A stretch of 8,656 bases of DNA from Candidatus Latescibacterota bacterium (lineage in GTDB: Bacteria; Latescibacterota; MVCY01; DTYK01): NCBI GenBank assembly GCA_012961925.1, contig DTYK01000110.1:1-8656 (forward strand), written 5' to 3'. Under the pieces are notes generated by a model. That model saw only the letters and a program-made list of their open reading frames with translations, had not been told where the DNA came from and made no database searches. The position numbers and the translations under genes were made by a program. Position 1 is the first letter of the stretch. Each line of letters starts with the position of its first letter. Positions 1 through 5,521 of this stretch are shown here, in pieces.

Positions 1-330
1 GATAGGGGTCAGGTGGAGTTGAAGGGGGTGTTGATTGATACCGGTACAACTTATACGGTTTTACCGGAAGATATATTGGGGGAAGTGGGTGCCTGGGGCC
101 CAATGCCAGGCGTGGAAGTGGAATTAGGGAATGGTGAAAAGGTCAGGGCTAAAGCATACGGTGTGGCGATAAAGATTGAAGGGGTGGAAGCGCCTTCGAT
201 AAGCATCACGTTCAAAGGGGCTAAGACCGTGATCGGTGTGGAGACCTTAGAGTCCATAGGCCTGAAATTGGACCCGACGATGGGCAACCTGGAGTTTACA
301 CGGCCAAAGGGGATGGCGTATTTCTATTAG
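1..330 (+). CDS. Retropepsin-like (clan AA) aspartic protease, 5'-truncated by the window edge
   Basis: This is the C-terminal part of a small single-domain protein of the retroviral-type aspartic protease fold. The reading frame is already open at base 1 (Asp-Arg-Gly-Gln before the GTG at 13), so the true start probably lies just upstream and the GTG is likely an internal Val codon. The active-site motif is LIDTGTTYTVLP (Asp at residue 9 counted from the GTG). It is followed by beta-strand-like segments and, about 60 residues later, the hydrophobic-hydrophobic-Gly element (TVIGVETL) usual before the C-terminal helix. Single-domain retropepsins of about 100-130 residues act as homodimers, each chain giving one catalytic Asp. 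No membrane segment or signal peptide is visible. Substrate and role are unknown. A second, divergent member lies at 1848-2228. The family call is fairly sure; activity is inferred from the intact motif. Confidence 0.75.
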   Translation, partial: DRGQVELKGVLIDTGTTYTVLPEDILGEVGAWGPMPGVEVELGNGEKVRAKAYGVAIKIEGVEAPSISITFKGAKTVIGVETLESIGLKLDPTMGNLEFTRPKGMAYFY

Positions 331-406
331 CTAAGGCAGGGATTGACAACGTTCGGTTGTGGGTGTGGCCTTGTTCCATTCACCCTATCTTTCTGTTTCA
401 CTCTGC

Positions 407-479
407 GGCGCCCTAGCTCAGATGGTAGAGCAGTGGACTGAAAATCCACGTGTGCGCAGTTCGATTCTGCGGGGCGCCA
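407..479 (+). tRNA. tRNA-Phe (anticodon GAA)
   Basis: A full cloverleaf can be drawn. The acceptor stem GGCGCCC (407-413) pairs perfectly with GGGCGCC (472-478). The D stem is GCTC/GAGC (416-419 with 428-431). The anticodon stem GTGGA/TCCAC (433-437 with 445-449) encloses CTGAAAA, with anticodon GAA at 440-442. The T arm is CGCAG, TTCGATT, CTGCG (455-471). The discriminator base is A479. The CCA end is not encoded (the next bases are C, then a run of T), so a CCA-adding enzyme is needed. The five-T run at 481-485 may help end transcription. Confidence 0.97.
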
Positions 480-511
480 CTTTTTGTGGGAAAAGGTACT
501 CGTAAAAATTC

Positions 512-540
512 TTGACCTTACGGTGAAAATGGATTATCTT
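512..540 (+). promoter_or_regulatory. Sigma70-like promoter for the mntA-hepT pair
   Basis: TTGACC (512-517) and TATCTT (535-540) are separated by 17 bp, the optimal spacing. Transcription would start near 547, leaving a leader of about 70 nt before the ATG at 618. It lies just after the tRNA-Phe gene, so the toxin-antitoxin pair need not depend on tRNA read-through. Seen directly; activity is inferred. Confidence 0.55.
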
Positions 541-617
541 TTTGATCTCTATGTTTGAATCCTTGATAGTGATTGTGAGTGAGTCAGAATTTAAAAGATT
601 GATGGAGGCATAAAGAG

Positions 618-932
618 ATGGAGGGGACAAAGGCCTTAAACCCGCAAGGGATTACAAATATCCTGAAAGAACATAAAGAGAAATTGAAGGATAAATACGG
701 TGTCAAGGAAATAGGTATATTTGGCTCTTTTGTCAGAGGAGAACAAAAATTAGGGAGTGATATTGATATACTTGTGGAGTTTGAAGAGGATGCAAAAATT
801 GGGCTGTTAAAGTTTGTGAACATGGAGAACTATTTGAGCGAACTTCTTGGTGTGAAGGTTGATTTGGTGGAGAAGTCAGCATTAAAGCCAAGAATAGGTA
901 AGCATATATTAAAAGAGGTGGTACCCCTATGA
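618..932 (+). CDS. mntA: MNT-type nucleotidyltransferase antitoxin (MntA family)
   Basis: A minimal nucleotidyltransferase domain protein of 104 residues. The signature GSFVRGE (residues 36-42) followed by SDID (47-50) gives the two metal-binding aspartates D48 and D50. The third acidic residue fits D82 in KVDLV. In characterised MntA/HepT pairs the MNT protein is the antitoxin: it transfers AMP from ATP onto the tyrosine of the HEPN toxin's RX4HXY motif. All catalytic residues look intact. GGAGG (604-608) lies 9 nt before the ATG and fixes the start. Its stop codon overlaps the start of the next gene (ATGA at 929-932), so the two are translationally coupled. Base use is A/T-rich (many AAA, ATA, GAA codons) compared with the genes at 1848 and beyond, which suggests separate acquisition. 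The family call is firm; the antitoxin role rests on family knowledge and on the adjacent HEPN gene. Confidence 0.9.
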   Translation: MEGTKALNPQGITNILKEHKEKLKDKYGVKEIGIFGSFVRGEQKLGSDIDILVEFEEDAKIGLLKFVNMENYLSELLGVKVDLVEKSALKPRIGKHILKEVVPL

Positions 933-1273
933 AAAGAGAGGTAGGAGATTATATTGAGGATATTATTGGCGCTATGGATAAGACTATGAATTTTGTTAAG
1001 AACATATCATATGAAGAATTTACCCGAGACGATAAAACTGCCTTTGCTGTAGTAAGAGCACTTGAGATTATTGGTGAGGCGGTCAAAAATATTCCTGATG
1101 ATATCAGGAAAAACTATCCTGAAATACCTTGGAAGGATATGTCAGGTATGAGGGACAAAGTTATCCACAAATATTTTGGAGTTAAGTTGAGTATCGTGTG
1201 GAGAGCTATTAAGGAGGAAATACCACCACTAAAGCCTTTGTTTGAAAAGATACTGAAGGAACTGGAAGGATGA
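929..1273 (+). CDS. hepT: HEPN-domain RNase toxin (HepT, DUF86 family)
   Basis: A 114-residue, mostly helical protein of the DUF86/HepT family. The catalytic HEPN motif RX4HXY is complete: R75, H80 and Y82 in RDKVIHKYFG. The upstream segment FAVVRALEIIGEAVKNIP and the MSGMRDK segment are typical of this family. HEPN toxins of this kind are ribonucleases, and tRNA is a reported target. In characterised pairs the Tyr of the motif (here Y82) is AMPylated by the MNT partner, which silences the enzyme. The start ATG overlaps the mntA stop by 4 bp, and AAGAGGTG lies just upstream inside mntA. Composition is A/T-rich like mntA. It sits directly downstream of tRNA-Phe and upstream of ssrA. Family call is firm; the target RNA in this organism is unknown. 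Confidence 0.9.
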   Translation: MKREVGDYIEDIIGAMDKTMNFVKNISYEEFTRDDKTAFAVVRALEIIGEAVKNIPDDIRKNYPEIPWKDMSGMRDKVIHKYFGVKLSIVWRAIKEEIPPLKPLFEKILKELEG

Positions 1274-1343
1274 AGGCCAAACGGGAGGATTAGGCGACAA
1301 AGGCGCAGCAGCCCAAAAATATAACCAAGTATGAAAAGGGTTC

Positions 1344-1372
1344 TTGACAAATTCACATAAATCCATTAAATT
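1344..1372 (+). promoter_or_regulatory. Sigma70 promoter of ssrA
   Basis: A perfect -35 TTGACA (1344-1349) is followed after exactly 17 bp by TAAATT (1367-1372). The expected transcription start, near 1379-1380, is a few bases before the mature tmRNA 5' end at 1384. This leaves a short 5' extension for RNase P to remove. Position and spacing fit a dedicated strong promoter for the tmRNA. Confidence 0.8.
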
Positions 1373-1383
1373 AAAAGATACGT

Positions 1384-1772
1384 GGGGGCGAAAGGGTTCG
1401 ACGGGGATAGAGGAGATAGGAGTGGCGTGCCGAGGTTCCCGGTGGCTCGTCCCATACGGGTTCCGAAAGATGATTCTTTCGGAAAAAACAACTGGGATCT
1501 AAATTTAAGTGCAGACTATTCGTATGCACTGGCTGCTTAAAAGGTAGCCCGTTCTCCTGAGCCCGGCCCACAGAGCTGAGGAGGGCGTCGAGACCAGTGG
1601 GCTGGTCGGATTCCTCCGTCTGAGGGAGTCCGATGAGACCTTATCAGGCTGGCATCCTGTAAATCCTGTCTGTCGGAGCTGCAGGATGTGAGAACTAAAA
1701 GACAGACTACGCACGTAGATGCTCCTGTCGAAGTATTCCCGGACGCGGGTTCGATTCCCGCCGCCTCCACCA
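1384..1772 (+). ncRNA. ssrA: Transfer-messenger RNA (tmRNA, ssrA)
   Basis: A one-piece tmRNA of about 389 nt that rescues stalled ribosomes with SmpB and tags the unfinished protein for proteolysis. The acceptor stem GGGGGCG (1384-1390) pairs with CGCCTCC (1762-1768, one G-U pair), followed by encoded ACCA (1769-1772). The 5' tRNA-like part contains the hallmark GGGTTCGACGGGGAT. The T arm is GCGGG-TTCGATT-CCCGC (1745-1761). The tag reading frame is 1511-1540: resume codon GCA and tag ADYSYALAA, then TAA. The ending ALAA matches the usual ClpXP-type degron. Upstream of the tag lies a 10-bp hairpin (1461-1470 with 1475-1484, loop TGAT); the downstream part folds into pseudoknot-type stems, for example CATCCTG/CAGGATG (1653-1659 with 1682-1688). 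The last G/C-rich segment, with ACTACGCACGTAGATGCTCC (near 1707-1726), is typical of tmRNAs. The CCA is encoded here, unlike in the tRNA-Phe gene. Confidence 0.97.
1511..1540 (+). other. tmRNA tag-peptide reading frame (ADYSYALAA)
   Basis: Ten codons within ssrA: GCA resume codon, then Asp-Tyr-Ser-Tyr-Ala-Leu-Ala-Ala and TAA. It is preceded by an A/T-rich single-stranded stretch ending AAGT, as usual before the resume codon. The tag is nine residues, at the short end of the known range. It keeps the YALAA ending recognised by ClpX/SspB-type systems but has no Asn near its start, where the ANDENYALAA type does. Confidence 0.9.
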
Positions 1773-1796
1773 AACTTCGCAAAGGTTAAAACAGAT

Positions 1797-1820
1797 GGCC
1801 GGAGGTTATCCTTTCCGGTC
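1797..1820 (+). other. Hairpin downstream of ssrA, possible weak terminator
   Basis: GGCCGGA (1797-1803) pairs with TCCGGTC (1814-1820) including one G-T pair, with a 10-nt loop. It lies 25 nt after the tmRNA 3' end and 28 nt before the next start codon. There is no T-run after it, so intrinsic termination is doubtful. It might instead protect a 3' end or shape the leader of the following gene. Confidence 0.35.
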
Positions 1821-1847
1821 CCAAGTTGAAGCGGAAGACCGAGCATA

Positions 1848-2228
1848 ATGGGTACAATCGTAAAAGAAGTGGAGATCATCGGTGATAAAAGTAGGGCAAA
1901 GGCAAAGGCCTTGTTTGACAGCGGTGCTACCAATTCACTCATCAGAAGAGATGTCGCCGAGAGGGTAGCCTCCCTCACCAAATGGTCAAGGCCGGTGAAG
2001 TTCACGCTGGGGGATGGAAAGACCGCATTAAAAAGCGAATCTTACACTGCCTTACAGATCGTTATAGACGGGAACAGGATCCCGGGTCAACTGTTCCACG
2101 TGGTAGAGGATATGGAAGATGAAATGATATTCGGCGTGGATGCGTTCCAGCGATGGAAGTTCAAACTGGATTTTGAAAAGGAGGACGTAATCATCAACCG
2201 AGAAGTGCTTCGTCTCAGGCTCGTATAA
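1848..2228 (+). CDS. Retropepsin-like (clan AA) aspartic protease
   Basis: A complete 126-residue single-domain protein. The active-site segment ALFDSGATNSLIRRDVA (Asp 24) is of the Asp-Ser-Gly-Ala type used by retropepsins. It is followed by GDGKT, a run of short strands, and EMIFGVDAF near residues 91-99, which corresponds to the hydrophobic-hydrophobic-Gly element. The C-terminal WKFKLDFEKEDVII segment is typical of prokaryotic retropepsin-like proteins. It would act as a dimer; its substrate is unknown. No signal peptide or membrane helix is visible. The ribosome-binding site is weak (GAAGCGGAAGA about 10 nt upstream), so expression may be low. It starts 75 bp after ssrA and ends convergently with etfA, 57 bp away. 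It is only distantly similar to the protease at 1-330, so this is not a recent duplication. Confidence 0.8.
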   Translation: MGTIVKEVEIIGDKSRAKAKALFDSGATNSLIRRDVAERVASLTKWSRPVKFTLGDGKTALKSESYTALQIVIDGNRIPGQLFHVVEDMEDEMIFGVDAFQRWKFKLDFEKEDVIINREVLRLRLV

Positions 2229-2285
2229 TGGGACGAACGAGAGGATAGAACGGACACGGTTGAGGGGAGAAAGGTGTCTTTTACA

Positions 2286-3482
2286 TTACCTCCCCAACCT
2301 CTTTCTGAACTCCTCTGTTAAAAGAGGTACGATCTCAAATAGATCCCCGACGATCCCATAGGTTGCAATATCAAATATAGGAGCGTCGGGGTCTTTGTTT
2401 ATCGCAACTATGATGTCGGACGTCCTCATGCCAGCCTGATGCTGAATCGCTCCGGATATCCCGCAGGCAAAATAGACCCGTGGACGAACCGTCCTGCCCG
2501 TCTGACCGACCTGATGGGGATAGGAAATCCATCCGGCGTCCACTGCAGCCCTCGAAGCTCCAACCGCTCCGCCAAGAACCTGAGCTAATTCCCTGATCAA
2601 CTCGAAGTTCTTAGGGTCCCCAAGCCCCCTGCCACCCGAGACTATGATCTGAGCATCGGCCAGATTTACCTCCTCAGCATTGGGAACGAAGTCAAGGATC
2701 TCCGTTAACATCCTCTCTTCAGAGGCGGGAAGACCCTCACGGATCACGGTGCCCTGTCTTGAATCAGACGGTTCCGGCATTTCCATCACCTTTGGCCTCA
2801 CGGTTGCCATCTGGGGGCGATGGTCGGGGCAGATTATAGTAGCCATAATGTTTCCACCAAAGGCGGGACGTGTCTGGATCAGAAGCCTTCTATCAGGGTC
2901 AATCTCAAGACCCGTACAATCGGCCGTCAAGCCTGTTCCGAGCTCGGTAGCAAGGGCCCCGGCGAAGTCTCGTCCGTTGGTGGTGGCACCAAGAAGGATG
3001 ATCTCAGGCTTATAAGTTCTCACCAGGTGAGACGCAGCCCTCACATATGGGTCTGTTCTGTATCCCTCCAGCATTGGATCTTCGACGCAGTATACCTTCT
3101 CGGCCCCGAACTTGAACGCCTCCTGGACAACCGGATCGATAGCGTTACCCAACACCATCGCACAAAGCTCTGCTGAAAGGGCCTGGGCCAGTTCGCCCCC
3201 CTTTCCCAATAGCTCTAACGAGACGTGAGCGATACGGCCCTCTTCATGCTCGATGAACACCCATACACCCTGATACTGGGATGGATCGCAAACCTGCCTG
3301 GGGCGTCTTCTCTCTATATACAGGGCCTCGAATTTACATGACTCAATACAGGCACCACAATCGGTACATGTCTCCTTGATGACCGCCACCCGCTCCACCA
3401 CCTCGATAGCACCGTAAGGGCACTCCTTAACACAGAGCCCACATCCCGTACATCTATCGCTGATCACCTTAAGCAATGCCAT
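2286..3482 (-). CDS. etfA: Electron transfer flavoprotein alpha subunit with N-terminal 2[4Fe-4S] ferredoxin domain
   Basis: A 398-residue EtfA, longer than the usual 310-330 because of an N-terminal ferredoxin domain. Two CX2CX2CX3C clusters are seen: C11, C14, C17, C21 and C39, C42, C45, C49. The ETF alpha N-terminal domain follows. The FAD-binding C-terminal domain contains SGGRGLGDPKNF, GASRAAVDAGW, QVGQTG and GISGAIQHQAGM, all classic FAD contacts. With EtfB it forms a cytoplasmic heterodimer passing electrons between an acyl-CoA or hydroxyacid dehydrogenase and another carrier. Ferredoxin-fused EtfA proteins are known from anaerobes, for example the caffeyl-CoA reductase EtfA of Acetobacterium, where the ETF takes part in flavin-based electron bifurcation; whether this one does is inference. 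AGGAGGGG precedes the ATG and overlaps the etfB stop; only 9 bp separate the genes. No dehydrogenase partner lies in the window. Confidence 0.95.
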   Translation of the reverse strand: MALLKVISDRCTGCGLCVKECPYGAIEVVERVAVIKETCTDCGACIESCKFEALYIERRRPRQVCDPSQYQGVWVFIEHEEGRIAHVSLELLGKGGELAQALSAELCAMVLGNAIDPVVQEAFKFGAEKVYCVEDPMLEGYRTDPYVRAASHLVRTYKPEIILLGATTNGRDFAGALATELGTGLTADCTGLEIDPDRRLLIQTRPAFGGNIMATIICPDHRPQMATVRPKVMEMPEPSDSRQGTVIREGLPASEERMLTEILDFVPNAEEVNLADAQIIVSGGRGLGDPKNFELIRELAQVLGGAVGASRAAVDAGWISYPHQVGQTGRTVRPRVYFACGISGAIQHQAGMRTSDIIVAINKDPDAPIFDIATYGIVGDLFEIVPLLTEEFRKRLGR

Positions 3483-3491
3483 ATGCCCCTC

Positions 3492-4283
3492 CTAAACTGC
3501 CTTCGCCTCGAGGAGTCTTTCGACCAATTGAACTGCCGCCGCCTCCGGGCTTCCTCTCAGTATTTCACCGCTTCTCCTCTTCTCCGGCGTGAAGACCTTC
3601 ACGACCTGAGTAGGTGAACCATCCAACCCTGTCATTCCAGGCTCAGCATCGATGTCCTCGGCTGTCCACGTAGGGATCTGTACGTTCTTCACCCTCTTTA
3701 TCCTTAAGATCGATGGCAACCTTGGCTGATTAATGTCCTTCACTACTGTAAGTAACGCAGGCAGCCGCCCCTCGACGATTTGGAGGCCCCCCTCCAGAAG
3801 CCTCTCCACCCTGATCTTCCCATTCTCCAGGTCGATCTCCTTCACCTTCAAGACATATGTGAACTGAGAAATTCCCAGCCTGCGAGCGATTCCAGGACCT
3901 ACCTGGCCTGTATCACCATCTATGGCTTGTTTACCGCAGAAGATGAGGTCAACTGGTGCAAGCCTTCTGATTGCCAAGGAGAGAGTGTACGATGTAGCGA
4001 GCGTATCTGAGCCGGCAAATGCTTTATCAGAAAGCAGAATCGCTTCATCGACACCCATCGCCAGTGCAGTCCTCAATGCCTCGACCGCCTGGGGAGGGCC
4101 CATCGTCAATACCGTAACCTTACCACCCAGCCTTTCCTTTGTAAGCAGTGCTTCCTCTATCGCATATTCATCGAAAGGATTAATAACGGAAGGAATTCCC
4201 TCCCGGATCAACGTCTTCTTCTCAGAATCAATCTTCACTTCAGTGGTATCAGGTACCTGTTTGATACAGACAACGGCATGCAT
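3492..4283 (-). CDS. etfB: Electron transfer flavoprotein beta subunit
   Basis: A 263-residue EtfB of normal length. The N-terminal segment AVVCIKQVPDTTEVKID, then INPFDEYAIEEAL, and the signature GKQAIDGDTGQVGPGIARRL (residues 117-136) identify the family. It binds AMP or, in bifurcating ETFs, a second FAD that meets NADH. The AIDGDTxQVGP form is the one I associate with bifurcating-type and related EtfB sequences, but an alignment would be needed to assign the subgroup. A strong Shine-Dalgarno (AAGGAG, complement of 4293-4298) lies 9 nt before the ATG. A second in-frame ATG is not needed. It is the first gene of a tight two-gene unit with etfA. A 14-bp perfect inverted repeat stands between it and the PhaR-like gene upstream, so it may be transcribed separately or by partial read-through; no good promoter was seen in the 81-bp gap. 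Confidence 0.95.
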   Translation of the reverse strand: MHAVVCIKQVPDTTEVKIDSEKKTLIREGIPSVINPFDEYAIEEALLTKERLGGKVTVLTMGPPQAVEALRTALAMGVDEAILLSDKAFAGSDTLATSYTLSLAIRRLAPVDLIFCGKQAIDGDTGQVGPGIARRLGISQFTYVLKVKEIDLENGKIRVERLLEGGLQIVEGRLPALLTVVKDINQPRLPSILRIKRVKNVQIPTWTAEDIDAEPGMTGLDGSPTQVVKVFTPEKRRSGEILRGSPEAAAVQLVERLLEAKAV

Positions 4284-4305
4284 CCCACCCCTCTCCTTAT
4301 GTAAA

Positions 4306-4349
4306 GGCCAGCATCTGACTCTCTTCAGCCCTCGGGTCAGATGCTGGCC
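4306..4349 (-). repeat. Perfect 14-bp inverted repeat (intercistronic hairpin, possible attenuator or terminator)
   Basis: GGCCAGCATCTGAC (4306-4319) is the exact reverse complement of GTCAGATGCTGGCC (4336-4349), with a 16-base loop. On the minus strand the stem begins 15 nt after the PhaR-like stop codon and ends about 7 nt before the etfB Shine-Dalgarno. It is followed by CTTTACAT rather than a true T-run, so termination would be partial at best. It could lower etf expression by read-through control or stabilise the upstream mRNA 3' end. The repeat itself is certain; its role is not. Confidence 0.85.
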
Positions 4350-4364
4350 CGGTTGGAAAATCCA

Positions 4365-4943
4365 TCAGGCCGATCTTTCCAGCCTCTCAATCCTCTCGAT
4401 CAATTTGTCGATCTTCTTGCCCAGTTCCGCGATCTGTTCGTCCCTTTTACGCATAAAACGAGGTATGGCCTTCTCAACGCTTTCATCGACCTTATTCTTG
4501 AACTCCTCGGCCCGCTTCTGTGCCCTCTCCATAAGGTCCTTGACGAACTTTGCCCTCTCATCCTCAGACATCTCACCCCGTTTCACCAGTTCGTCGGCCA
4601 TTTTTTCAACCTTCTCCCGGGCAAGATCGATGGTGCCAATACCAAGCAGCATCGCCCTCTTGATCAGATCTAACATTACAACACCCCCTCTCTGGATCAA
4701 CTCCCGTAAAACATCGGATGAAACAGACCCCGCCTTACACTCCTTTGATCGGACAGCAAGGATCTGAGACAGCGTATGTGCCGTGATATCCTCACCTGTC
4801 TTATTATCCACCACCTTCACCTCAACTCCCCTCCTGATCAGATCGGAAAGCTCCTCAAGGGTGATGGTTCGCTTCTCACATGTATCGTAAAGACGCCGAT
4901 TTGTGTACTTTTTGATGACCCTTATCATCGATTCCAGATCCAT
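4365..4943 (-). CDS. phaR: PhaR-type polyhydroxyalkanoate regulator with phasin-like C-terminal region
   Basis: Residues 8-65 (VIKKYTNRRLYDT, ITLEELSDLIRRG, VKVVDNKTGEDITAHTLSQIL) are the PHB/PHA accumulation regulator DNA-binding domain. The rest differs from classical PhaR. From about residue 100, LGTIDLAREKVEKMADELVK, SEDERAKFVKDLMERAQK and a charged helix resemble granule-associated phasins of the PhaF/PhaI type. Residues 165-190 (IAELGKKIDKLIERIERLE) form a heptad-like coiled coil. Classical PhaR represses phasin genes and is released when it binds PHA granules. Here the phasin-like part could provide the granule-binding or oligomerisation function in one chain (inference). The start at 4943 has only a weak upstream AAAGGA about 14 nt away; ATG at residue 6 is an alternative just before the conserved domain. 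No PHA synthase gene is in the window. Domain call for the N-terminus is firm; the C-terminal assignment is moderate. Confidence 0.88.
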   Translation of the reverse strand: MDLESMIRVIKKYTNRRLYDTCEKRTITLEELSDLIRRGVEVKVVDNKTGEDITAHTLSQILAVRSKECKAGSVSSDVLRELIQRGGVVMLDLIKRAMLLGIGTIDLAREKVEKMADELVKRGEMSEDERAKFVKDLMERAQKRAEEFKNKVDESVEKAIPRFMRKRDEQIAELGKKIDKLIERIERLERSA

Positions 4944-5007
4944 GTTGAAGATACCAGTCCTTTAAACAGAACAAATAAAAGACGCCACGAACACCACCCG
5001 ACAGATT

Positions 5008-5036
5008 AATATAGTGCATTGCACAACCAAAGTCAA
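5008..5036 (-). promoter_or_regulatory. Sigma70 promoter of the PhaR-like gene
   Basis: On the minus strand TTGACT (complement of 5031-5036) and TATATT (complement of 5008-5013) are separated by exactly 17 bp. The transcript would start near 5001, giving a leader of about 57 nt. The -35 box overlaps the stop codon of the PtsN-like gene (5033-5035). The promoter therefore makes the PhaR-like gene independent of the nadB-pncB unit. Confidence 0.75.
5014..5024. promoter_or_regulatory. Palindromic operator candidate, GTGC-N3-GCAC
   Basis: GTGCATTGCAC is a perfect inverted repeat around a central base, placed in the -10/-35 spacer of the promoter of the PhaR-like gene. PhaR of Paracoccus denitrificans is reported to bind TGC-rich sites of the form CTGC-N3-GCAG. 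The core TGC-N3-GCA is the same here. A repressor bound at this place would block RNA polymerase, so autoregulation is likely. Inferred from position and motif. Confidence 0.55.
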
Positions 5037-5512
5037 GGTTTATATGAATATTCCTCTTCCCGAAATATCCTGATGACCTCCGATGGTTCCTGCGCTTGTA
5101 GTAGTCTCTGTCTGAAGTTATTTTTCTTGAGGAGCCGTGATAACCGGGAAAGGGCTTGCAGGTAACGGCCGGCGTCTTTTTCCGGTGTCACTAAGAGGAA
5201 GACAAGATGGACGGGTTTACCGTCCAGTGCTTGGAAGTCTATCCCTTCTCCAATCTTTGCGAAGGCAATTATGATGTCCCTCACGGCGTTTGTTCTTCCA
5301 TGAGGTATAGCCACTCCTCTGCCGATTCCTGTTGAGCAGTGCCTCTCCCGATCCCAGATGGTGCTCAAGAGTTCATCGCTGTTCCTCACCTTCCCGGCTT
5401 TCACAAGCAGATCTACTAAGGCTGCGATCACCTCCAACTTTGAACCGTCTCTCTCCTTTAACAGGATTAACTCCTCTTTCATCAGATCGGATAGATTAAA
5501 CTCCCCGTTCAT
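5033..5512 (-). CDS. ptsN: PTS EIIA domain protein of the PtsN (EIIA-Ntr / fructose-mannitol) type
   Basis: A 159-residue single-domain EIIA, the usual length for PtsN. The phosphorylation site is H71 in RGVAIPHGR. Upstream are KLEVIAALVDLL and the ERHCSTGIG stretch; downstream are IDFQALDGKPVHLVFLLVTPE and a helical LQALSRLSRLL, all standard for the fold. Stand-alone EIIAs of this kind take a phosphate from HPr-like proteins and act as regulators rather than sugar transporters. No EIIB or EIIC gene is nearby, which supports a regulatory role. The gene starts 9 bp after the pncB stop, so it is probably co-transcribed and perhaps translationally coupled; no clear Shine-Dalgarno was found before the ATG at 5512. 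Linkage to NAD synthesis genes is unusual. The family is firm; the exact paralogue name is a best guess. Confidence 0.9.
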   Translation of the reverse strand: MNGEFNLSDLMKEELILLKERDGSKLEVIAALVDLLVKAGKVRNSDELLSTIWDRERHCSTGIGRGVAIPHGRTNAVRDIIIAFAKIGEGIDFQALDGKPVHLVFLLVTPEKDAGRYLQALSRLSRLLKKNNFRQRLLQAQEPSEVIRIFREEEYSYKP

Positions 5513-5521
5513 AGGCGCAAA

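Noticed and set aside
343..348. TTGACA upstream of tRNA-Phe as a -35 box
   Set aside because: At 16-18 bp spacing no acceptable -10 follows (TGGCCT region). TATCTT at 386-391 is too far away to pair with it, so no promoter is claimed.
418..630. Open frame on the minus strand across tRNA-Phe
   Set aside because: It reads through the antisense of the tRNA and lacks any family resemblance; a known artefact of tRNA genes.
455..1772. Integration (att) sites at the tRNA-Phe or tmRNA 3' ends
   Set aside because: I found no repeated copy of either 3' end elsewhere in the window and no integrase gene, so no integrated element is claimed.
1505..2005. Long open frames on the minus strand across ssrA and the second protease
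   Set aside because: They are the antisense of the tmRNA, whose fold and ends are clear. Such frames are common false protein calls.
2258..2299. Imperfect inverted repeat GGTT-GA-GGGGAG / CTCCCCAACC between the convergent genes
   Set aside because: It has a 2-nt bulge, a 20-nt loop and no T-run on either strand, and it overlaps the etfA stop codon. Too weak to call a bidirectional terminator.
3922..4767. A 281-residue open frame on the plus strand
   Set aside because: It is the shadow of etfB and the PhaR-like gene, both with clear domains and ribosome-binding sites or a promoter; its composition is Ser-rich and low in complexity.
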